From JADJLQ01 sp964396995 (GTDB lineage: Bacteria > Bacteroidota > Bacteroidia > Chitinophagales > Saprospiraceae): a stretch of DNA of 22,316 nucleotides. Each line of letters opens with the position of its first letter. Within the stretch, counting starts at the first letter, position 1. The stretch lies in the NCBI GenBank assembly GCA_964396995.1, contig CAYNIG010000048.1, positions 1 through 22,316 on the forward strand, in the 5' to 3' direction. Below the pieces are notes generated by a model. The model was not told the DNA's origin and did not search any database. It saw only the letters and a program-made list of their open reading frames with translations. Positions 7,785 through 14,355 of the stretch are shown in pieces. Both the position numbers and the translations under genes were made by a program.

Positions 7785-9146
7785 TTAATTCAATCCCCTC
7801 AATCTCTTAATACAATTTTCCAGGCTTCGGTACTGATGGTACCCCGCTTTCCAGATATGTAATTTATTTCTTTCTGCAGCCTTGGGATCTCTATCCAGAC
7901 CACTATCATACCAATCCCCATTTTTATGATCGATTAAATACGTATCAATATAAGACCATTCTTTCTTGAATTTTTCAAAATAGTTTATTTTATCATTCGG
8001 ATATATATCCGCCATGATCAATAATGTATTTAATGCTTCCGACTGAGTCCACCAGTTTTTAGTTTCGCGAATTACCGTTACACCGGGTACTTCCTTAAAA
8101 TAATATCCTTCATCGAATATGCCTCCGGTAGAATCGTCCCATCCTCCCTCAAAACACTGATCGGTCATTTTCTTGGCAATTCTTTTAGTAAGAGTGTCAT
8201 CATGCCATCCCGCTATGTGTGCTGCTTCCATTAATAAATAAGCTGTCTCTATGTCGTGACCCCAGGATACATGATCCAGATTGTGGTGTCGCATGACTCC
8301 CTCACCTGAGGAATCCCTAAAGCTAATTGGCGTCCAATCGGGTTGAAAAAACAAAACCAGATTGCCTTTTTCATTTACGATTTTATCACGGATCAGGTAA
8401 ATCATTTCCTCTAATCTTGCTTTTACCAGTGTGTCAGGCCATGCCTGGTAAAGTTCCGTAAATGCCTCCAGTAAGTGGATAGAGCTATTTTGATCCTTAT
8501 AGCCCAGGTCGGAGGTGGACGGCGTTTTATCGGTCCTGATTATAGGATTGCCCTTTCTATCCAGATGTTGGAAATATCCTTTATTCACAGGATCATGGCT
8601 GTATTTCTCCAGCCATTGAAAAGATTTTTTTGCAAGACTCAGGGCTGCGGTATCTTTTGATGCAAGAAAATAGGCTGATGTAGCATACAATCCAAATGCA
8701 TTACCATAAGCTGTCTTATCTCCATTATTCTTGAAATTTCCCTTTTTATCAACCAACCAATGAAATCCACCATATTCTGCATCCCACATTTTATTTTTTA
8801 AAAATTGAAACCCATGGCGGGCATATTGGAGGTAATCAGCAGACTCGTAAAACAAGGAAGCTTTAGAATTAATCCACAAATGCCTGGACTGCGCTACGAT
8901 CATTTTATCATGATCTCCTGTGGGCTTTAATTCTTTATCAAATGTGGAAAGATAACCTCCGTCAATGCTATCCAATGCTGCAGGGTACCACCTGGAAATC
9001 ATATTCTCTTTCATTACCTTTTCTAAGTAGGCGGCAATGGATTCGCGCCCATTTTGGGCTTTTTCAATGACGGGAACAGAAGTATTTTTTCTACAGGAAA
9101 ACGAAGTGAAAAGAACAATTAAAAAAAATAAAGTTGAGAATTTCAT
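7785..9146 (-). CDS. Exported N-acylglucosamine 2-epimerase / cellobiose 2-epimerase-like protein
   Basis: A 453-residue (alpha/alpha)6-barrel protein of the AGE family, which epimerises the C2 of a reducing-end sugar. It begins with a hydrophobic signal MKFSTLFFLIVLFTSFSC; Cys18 is a probable though imperfect lipobox cysteine, implying a lipoprotein facing the periplasm. Family signatures are present: SSIHLLEAFTELY with His224, WGHDIETAYLL with His297, ETKNWWTQSEAL near 361-372 and IWKAGYHQYRSLE with His437. These three histidines probably correspond to the catalytic set of cellobiose 2-epimerases. Most characterised family members are cytosolic, so the export signal is notable. It lies upstream of the Tat isomerase on the same strand, 28 bp apart. 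Mannobiose- or cellobiose-type epimerisation is a reasonable guess; the exact substrate is unproven. Confidence 0.9.
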   Translation of the reverse strand: MKFSTLFFLIVLFTSFSCRKNTSVPVIEKAQNGRESIAAYLEKVMKENMISRWYPAALDSIDGGYLSTFDKELKPTGDHDKMIVAQSRHLWINSKASLFYESADYLQYARHGFQFLKNKMWDAEYGGFHWLVDKKGNFKNNGDKTAYGNAFGLYATSAYFLASKDTAALSLAKKSFQWLEKYSHDPVNKGYFQHLDRKGNPIIRTDKTPSTSDLGYKDQNSSIHLLEAFTELYQAWPDTLVKARLEEMIYLIRDKIVNEKGNLVLFFQPDWTPISFRDSSGEGVMRHHNLDHVSWGHDIETAYLLMEAAHIAGWHDDTLTKRIAKKMTDQCFEGGWDDSTGGIFDEGYYFKEVPGVTVIRETKNWWTQSEALNTLLIMADIYPNDKINYFEKFKKEWSYIDTYLIDHKNGDWYDSGLDRDPKAAERNKLHIWKAGYHQYRSLENCIKRLRGLN

Positions 9147-9229
9147 TCTCTGAAGGTAAATAAGATTTTATAATCCGGATAATGGAGTAACTGAAAATTA
9201 AATCATTAATGAAAAAAACTAAAAATAGT

Positions 9230-9631
9230 CTAGACCTGTGCTTTAATTTCAGTCAAAAGCAGCGGCAGTCCCGATCTCCATTCATCATCAATATACAACT
9301 CAAAAGCATATTTACCAGCTGTTTCAAATTTTAATTGATTGAGTTGCAGTGCAAAGTTTATAGTGGAATGATGTCCTTTTACAGGCGTCTGCACCTGAAT
9401 ATTACCTTCAATCTTGTTTATTATTTCTTTACCTTTTGAATCAATCAACCTTAATTTCAATTTATGCTGCCCTTGCTCATCTTCAGAAAATCTCAGACGG
9501 AGTGCAATGCAACAAGTTGCGTGGGTACACGGATATTGCTTCGGAAATATGGTATCAAAGGTACCCACCAGGACTAATTTACCTTTCATATCCTGGGCAT
9601 AATCACATAGAGTAAAAATTTCTATTTCCAT
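9230..9631 (-). CDS. DUF6941-like protein
   Basis: A 133-residue protein when started at the ATG at 9631. A longer version starting at 9673 would overlap the upstream gene by 32 bases and adds no conserved-looking sequence. The N-terminus IEIFTLCDYAQDMKGKLVLV, the segment VGTFDTIFPKQYPCTHATC and the pattern LKLRLIDSKGKEI match what I recall of the DUF6941 family, small beta-rich proteins of unknown function. There is no signal peptide or membrane segment. The gene starts 10 bp after the stop of the secreted-protein gene, making it the third member of a compact ATP-grasp operon. The family name is from memory; the function is unknown. Confidence 0.75.
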   Translation of the reverse strand: MEIEIFTLCDYAQDMKGKLVLVGTFDTIFPKQYPCTHATCCIALRLRFSEDEQGQHKLKLRLIDSKGKEIINKIEGNIQVQTPVKGHHSTINFALQLNQLKFETAGKYAFELYIDDEWRSGLPLLLTEIKAQV

Positions 9632-9641
9632 GGTATGTATA

Positions 9642-10406
9642 CTATTTTTTACGCAATAACATTTTGGTGCCATTGCTACCCGTGATCAGCATATTTCCAT
9701 TTTCAATATAAAATCTTCCCAGAGCCACCTCCTGTTGAGTTCCTTGTTCCACGACACCTAAAAATAATTGATTTGACCTGGTATACCAGACTACGCCCGG
9801 AGTTTTATGTGATTCTTTTTGCTGGCTTTGGCCAAAAAAATTCCCTCCGCTTATGGTTGCTGCGGACCCGCCATCGGCTACTGATCCATCGTTGAAAAAA
9901 GTCAAACTCTGGCTAAATGCAGATCCCATAAAATTATCTCCTCCTCCGGAATTATAAATTTCTTCTTTTACCCAGGTACCCACTATTCTTATATCATTTC
10001 CGGCATTCTTGGGGATTTGCAGATTTAAATTCGATATGGTAACTGATGGAGCATCCGCCGATTCCTTTTTGAGATCCACTTTTACTTCTGTTTTATCCCC
10101 TGCTATTTCAAATAATAATATGATGCTTAATACATCATTTTTCAATTCACCCAATATAGCCGGTTTCAGTCCCAGGCTGGTATGCAATGCATCACCGGCG
10201 AATCGATTACCAGCAATTTCGGCTCTCACATTATAATTTGAAGATGCATCACTAAGCACACCTTGCACTTCCTTTGCACTGACCTGATTCAATTTTAATA
10301 TGATGTCTTCGCCATTATGCAGTCCACGAAATAAACCATTGAAAATAGCTTGGCTTCCGGCGGGTAGCGAAATCACAATAAAAATGTATATCCAAATGTT
10401 TTTCAT
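9642..10406 (-). CDS. Secreted beta-rich hypothetical protein (lipocalin-like pattern)
   Basis: A 254-residue protein when started at MKNIWIYIFIVIS (10406). Upstream in-frame methionines reach back into the ATP-grasp gene and would bury the signal peptide. The first 20 or so residues are a typical signal peptide ending near AGSQA. The remainder alternates short hydrophobic and polar strands. Two stretches (from about residue 22, FNGLFRGLHNGEDIILKL, and from about residue 142, VGTWVKEEIYNS, with a following SLTFFNDGSVADGG) look like the start of lipocalin-like barrels, so a two-barrel architecture is possible. This is pattern-based inference; I do not recognise the family. The start lies one base after the stop of the ATP-grasp gene, implying translational coupling. 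Confidence 0.8.
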   Translation of the reverse strand: MKNIWIYIFIVISLPAGSQAIFNGLFRGLHNGEDIILKLNQVSAKEVQGVLSDASSNYNVRAEIAGNRFAGDALHTSLGLKPAILGELKNDVLSIILLFEIAGDKTEVKVDLKKESADAPSVTISNLNLQIPKNAGNDIRIVGTWVKEEIYNSGGGDNFMGSAFSQSLTFFNDGSVADGGSAATISGGNFFGQSQQKESHKTPGVVWYTRSNQLFLGVVEQGTQQEVALGRFYIENGNMLITGSNGTKMLLRKK

Positions 10407-10407
10407 G

Positions 10408-11625
10408 TTAGTGAATGGGTTTATCCGGTGCCGGTGCTGCAGCATGAAATTCATTTTGAATGGTGGTGGCATATGAATCCAGCAGGAATTTAACTCTATC
10501 CCTGTGAGCTGATTTCACTATTACTCCGATGTGGTGATCGAGATCATCCATTTTCCAAACCACTTCAGGCTCATTAAAACGAGTATAGTCAGGTTTAGTA
10601 TGTTTGACCAGCGAAATGATGATACCTGCATGGTTTTCTCTCGTTTCAGGAGTTTTATAAATTTGCCCCATCGCATTGGCATACTCTACCTTAGCCCATT
10701 CTTCCCAGAGGTTGAGCCCGGTAGCCGCCTCTACCATTTCAGCGATATGGGCTCCTCCTACCCTGGCACTGGTCTCGATAAAGTAAAATTTACCATCTGC
10801 ATTTGATTTTAAAGCTTCGCTATGGGTTGCACTATACCGCATATTAAATCCCTGCATGATTTGATGATTTAGCTTCTCCAGTTCCCGATTATCATCAGAG
10901 TTGTGGTCTTCAGTCATAGATCTGAATATTCCGCCACCATGAGCAACATCGAAAGGCGGTGCCAGGTATTTACTGCACCGTACCCATTCGACAATCCCAT
11001 CCTGCAAAATGCTGTCCATATGATATACTTCTCCCTCAATAAATCGCTCCAGCACATATAAATGTCTTTCTTCTCCCAATTCATTTAATTTATGCCATAA
11101 TTCTTCTTTAGAATACAATTTTTTTATACCTGTAGCGGAGGCTTCACCTCTTGGTTTCAACATCCAGGGAGTGGGTACCTTAGTGGCAAATTCATTCACC
11201 ATTTGATCATTGAATACGGCAGTGAACTCCGGTACCGGAATTCCGGCAGATCTCGCTTTTAATCTCATAGCTAATTTGTCCCTGAAATACCTGGAGGTAG
11301 TTTGTCCCATACCTGCAATCCTGAATTCTTCTCTCAGCAAAGCACCTTTCTCCACATCGAAATCATCCAATGAAACGATCCTGTCTATCTTTTCTGCGCG
11401 CATCAGCCAGGCCAATCCTTTGATTACATTATTCATATCCCAATGGTTGCGTTCGTCAGAGTCCATAAAAAATATATCGTCCAGGCTCTCTCTGGGCCAG
11501 GCTTTGTCTTCGTGCTTTTTCGAGGTAAGTAAATATACTTTGGCCCCGCAGTTTTTCAACCCCTGCATAAACCTGTTGCCCTTAAAATAAGAAGCAATAC
11601 ATAAAAATGATATTTGTTTGGTCAT
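10408..11625 (-). CDS. ATP-grasp domain ligase (carbamoyl-phosphate synthase L/D-Ala-ligase-like)
   Basis: A 405-residue cytosolic enzyme of the ATP-grasp superfamily, which joins a carboxylate to an amine or thiol through an acyl phosphate. An N-terminal Rossmann-like pre-ATP domain (about 1-105) is followed by DKLAMRLKARSAGIPVPEF near 116-134. The ATP lysine is in WMLKPRGEASATGI (Lys157), the adenine-contact segment is YVLERFIEGEVYHMD, and the Mg-binding end is SEALKSNADGKFYFIETSARVGGAHI with Glu270 and Glu284. The C-terminal tail is rich in Ala and Pro. It is the first gene of a three-gene run with one-base and ten-base gaps to the next two. Related enzymes make dipeptides, peptide tails or cofactor conjugates; the substrate here is unknown. 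Confidence 0.88.
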   Translation of the reverse strand: MTKQISFLCIASYFKGNRFMQGLKNCGAKVYLLTSKKHEDKAWPRESLDDIFFMDSDERNHWDMNNVIKGLAWLMRAEKIDRIVSLDDFDVEKGALLREEFRIAGMGQTTSRYFRDKLAMRLKARSAGIPVPEFTAVFNDQMVNEFATKVPTPWMLKPRGEASATGIKKLYSKEELWHKLNELGEERHLYVLERFIEGEVYHMDSILQDGIVEWVRCSKYLAPPFDVAHGGGIFRSMTEDHNSDDNRELEKLNHQIMQGFNMRYSATHSEALKSNADGKFYFIETSARVGGAHIAEMVEAATGLNLWEEWAKVEYANAMGQIYKTPETRENHAGIIISLVKHTKPDYTRFNEPEVVWKMDDLDHHIGVIVKSAHRDRVKFLLDSYATTIQNEFHAAAPAPDKPIH

Positions 11626-11652
11626 ATTGAGCTTTTGATAGAAACTGAAAAC

Positions 11653-11685
11653 GAAATATAAAAATACGTATTTATACTAAGGCAA
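11653..11685 (-). promoter_or_regulatory. Candidate promoter and palindrome upstream of the ATP-grasp operon
   Basis: On the minus strand TATATTTC (11660-11653), one base off the Bacteroidota TAnnTTTG element, has a TTG (11685-11683) 22 bases upstream. A perfect 12-bp palindrome AAATACGTATTT (11662-11673) sits between the two boxes and could be an operator. The region is AT-rich, so chance is a real alternative. Confidence 0.25.
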
Positions 11686-11726
11686 TGCTGAAATAGAATC
11701 AGGTAAAATGTCCTGTGTACTGCTCA

Positions 11727-13184
11727 TCAAATGACAGACTCTATCCACTCTTTTAATAATAACACCCCATACCCGGTGGCACTGCGTTGTTTGCTAAATT
11801 CATTGTCGGTCATCGTTACACCGGCTACATCGAGATGAGCCCATGAAGGATGATCATTGGTAAATTCTTGTAAAAATTTGGCTGCTGTAATAGCTCCTGC
11901 ACCAGGCTTGGTATTTAAATTTTTTAAGTCGGCTATATCTGATACCATTTCGTCTAAATATTCATCCCATATAGGCAATGGCCAAACCCTTTCGCCTGTT
12001 TTGTCACCGGCTTTTCTCATTGATTTTACCAGTGATTCATCATTACTAAATAAGCCCGCAGTACGGTATCCGAATGTCATGATGATGGATCCGGTAAGAG
12101 TCGCCAGGTCAATTAAATGGTCGGTTTTGTAAACATGCGTGATGTAAGCCAGTGCATCTGCCAGTATCAATCTACCTTCGGCATCGGTATCAATGACTTC
12201 TATGCTTTTTCCATTATATGCGGTAATCACATCACCCGGTCTGTAAGCTTCTTTTCCTATAGCATTTTCCGCAAATGGAATTACAGCGGTCACTTGTGCT
12301 TTGATTTTGAATTTTTCCACGGCATCCATTACACCTAATACAGCTGCTGCCCCTGCCATATCTGATTTCATCAAATGCATATTCAATGGATCTTTAAGGC
12401 TTATGCCTCCGGTATCGAAGGTCACTCCTTTACCCACCAGGCCGAAATGTTTTAATTTTTGTTTTGATTTAGGTCTGTATTCCAATATCAACAGATGAGG
12501 GGGAGTGGCAGATCCTTTACCAACATTAAAGAGCGCACCCATACCCTTTCTTTGAATGTCTTCCTGATCCAATACGGTGACCCCGATATTTCTTCCTGCA
12601 AATCGGGTCTGTGCCCAGTCTGTCATGTATTTCGGATTTTTAATATTGGAAGGCATATTGACCAAATGACAGACAGACTCCTGAATATCAGCTAAGTCAG
12701 AACCTTTTTCTATATTCTTAGTAAATTCTTTATTGGCACAATAAACAGATAAATTGGATAAATTATCATTTCGCTCCTGGTAAAAATAGTCTATTCGCAT
12801 GTTTGACATCTTCAGTCCGTTAGCACAGGCTGAAATGGTATCATCATTCATGCCTTGGTAGAGAATCAACATTATCTTTCGTTTCTTATTTTTTTCCAAT
12901 GATTTGTGTACAGCGACACGTATGGCATTGGATTGTTGAGCATACGATTGATCATCGGACATTCCTACCAATACTATTCGGGTACTTTTTAAAAATTGCT
13001 CCGTTAGCTTTTTCGGATCCGGCTTCCTATGTAAAAACATCTCCAATGCAGTAGCTGCCCACGGCTCATAGCTTAAAGAGCTTAAAAAAAATTCCAGCTT
13101 TTTGTATTCTCCTTTTACACAAGGAATAATGATCATATCCGCCTGATCGACAGCAGATAAAGTAGTAATCAAATTTAAATTCAT
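11727..13184 (-). CDS. Leucyl aminopeptidase family protein (peptidase M17)
   Basis: A 485-residue cytosolic dizinc aminopeptidase. The C-terminal catalytic domain is clear: VGKGVTFDTGGISLKD with the metal-binding Lys and Asp, MHLMKSDMAGAAAVLG with the next Asp, and the signature DTDAEGRLILADAL carrying the Asp, Glu and catalytic Arg. The first residue of the NTDAEGRL signature is Asp instead of the usual Asn. The last third (LPIWDEYLDEMVSDIADLKN, GAGAITAAKFLQEF, WAHLDVAG) is standard for M17. The N-terminal domain (about 1-170) is weakly conserved, as usual. It probably forms a hexamer that trims N-terminal residues from peptides. It lies 74 bp downstream of the CBM48-esterase gene on the same strand; no functional link to that gene is evident. 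Confidence 0.94.
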   Translation of the reverse strand: MNLNLITTLSAVDQADMIIIPCVKGEYKKLEFFLSSLSYEPWAATALEMFLHRKPDPKKLTEQFLKSTRIVLVGMSDDQSYAQQSNAIRVAVHKSLEKNKKRKIMLILYQGMNDDTISACANGLKMSNMRIDYFYQERNDNLSNLSVYCANKEFTKNIEKGSDLADIQESVCHLVNMPSNIKNPKYMTDWAQTRFAGRNIGVTVLDQEDIQRKGMGALFNVGKGSATPPHLLILEYRPKSKQKLKHFGLVGKGVTFDTGGISLKDPLNMHLMKSDMAGAAAVLGVMDAVEKFKIKAQVTAVIPFAENAIGKEAYRPGDVITAYNGKSIEVIDTDAEGRLILADALAYITHVYKTDHLIDLATLTGSIIMTFGYRTAGLFSNDESLVKSMRKAGDKTGERVWPLPIWDEYLDEMVSDIADLKNLNTKPGAGAITAAKFLQEFTNDHPSWAHLDVAGVTMTDNEFSKQRSATGYGVLLLKEWIESVI

Positions 13185-13258
13185 GGGGGTAAAGATCAGA
13201 AAATTAAAGGACTATAAGATCAACAAATAACAAATGAAATCCAACCTGTTTTCTCCCC

Positions 13259-14326
13259 TCAATAAAATAAATACCGAAGTGCGAAAGGAAATTCTTTACC
13301 CCAAAATTTTTCTGAATGTTCCCCACTCTCATTGATACTCAGATGTACCCTGTCATTGGCAGGATCAATCTTCATCATCTGATGGTAGAAATCGGATAAA
13401 AAACCAGTCATATTAGAGGCTTCCTTTTTACCTCCATATAAATAAATATATTGAGCATTACTAATCAGAGGCAAATACATCATTCTATTATAAATCAAGT
13501 CCAGAATCTTCCACAAGGATGGGCTCAGTAACATCAATTTTCCAAATACCTGGGGATGGGTAATTCCCGCCATCAAACTGATCAAACCACCTAATGAACT
13601 CCCGCCTATTCCTGTACTATTGGCATCGGTTTGAATCCGGTATTTTTTATTAATAAATGGAATTAAAGTCTTGATAATCCAGTTTACAAATTCTGCACCT
13701 CTTCCTTTTTCATTTTTATGACTCGAAAACACGTACTCTTCGATTCGTTTTACACCAGCATGATCGATGCAGACTAAGATCACTTCATGCATTTGTTTTT
13801 CAGCCAGGATAGCCATTTTAGAATTTACTTCCCATGATCCAAATGGTGCTCCCGGTTCAAATAGATTTTGCCCATCCATCATATACATTACCGGATATGA
13901 TTTCGTTGTTTGGTGGTAATCGTATGGCAGCAATACTGATATTCTCCGGTCTTTCCTGGCTTTAGGCAACCTCAGCGAATGAAATTCAATTATTGGCATA
14001 AGATCGATATCACATATTTCGCCATCATCGCGCCACCTGGGTACCCAGGCTACAATTTTTTCTTGTGGATCCTCTATGATTCTGTTTGAAACATAACTGC
14101 CAAATTCATCCACTTCAACGTTAACCCATCTGGAGCGTAAAAACTTATATTCTACAGGGTGATCTTCTTTCCAATTAATATCTATATCCAATTCGTATTT
14201 ACCATGCCCTACCTCTTTCATCTTATATTCGTTTTCATTCCAGCTGTTAAAACTTCCTGCAATGCATACTGCATCGCCGCTTGTATCCGGAGTAGATAAC
14301 TCAAAATGTAGAGTGTACTTATGCAT
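13259..14326 (-). CDS. Alpha/beta-hydrolase esterase with N-terminal CBM48-like domain
   Basis: A 355-residue protein with two modules. Residues 1-100 form an E-set/AMPK-type glycogen-binding domain (CBM48-like): VCIAGSFNSWNENEYKM, then YELDIDINW, then VEYKFLRSRWVNVEVDEFG. Residues 110-355 are an enterochelin-esterase/IroE-type hydrolase with the opening segment RRISVLLPYDYHQTTKSYPV, the MMDGQNLF segment and the nucleophile elbow GGSSLGG; a C-terminal His in GEHSEKFWGKEF completes the probable triad. No signal peptide is visible, so it appears cytosolic, unlike its operon neighbours. The gene starts 29 bp after the GH3 stop. It could hydrolyse acylated oligosaccharides imported after GH3 action, or a siderophore-like ester; the carbohydrate role is inference from the CBM48 and context. 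Confidence 0.87.
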   Translation of the reverse strand: MHKYTLHFELSTPDTSGDAVCIAGSFNSWNENEYKMKEVGHGKYELDIDINWKEDHPVEYKFLRSRWVNVEVDEFGSYVSNRIIEDPQEKIVAWVPRWRDDGEICDIDLMPIIEFHSLRLPKARKDRRISVLLPYDYHQTTKSYPVMYMMDGQNLFEPGAPFGSWEVNSKMAILAEKQMHEVILVCIDHAGVKRIEEYVFSSHKNEKGRGAEFVNWIIKTLIPFINKKYRIQTDANSTGIGGSSLGGLISLMAGITHPQVFGKLMLLSPSLWKILDLIYNRMMYLPLISNAQYIYLYGGKKEASNMTGFLSDFYHQMMKIDPANDRVHLSINESGEHSEKFWGKEFPFALRYLFY

Positions 14327-14355
14327 AAATTACGGTCAGACCAAATCTTATGTCG

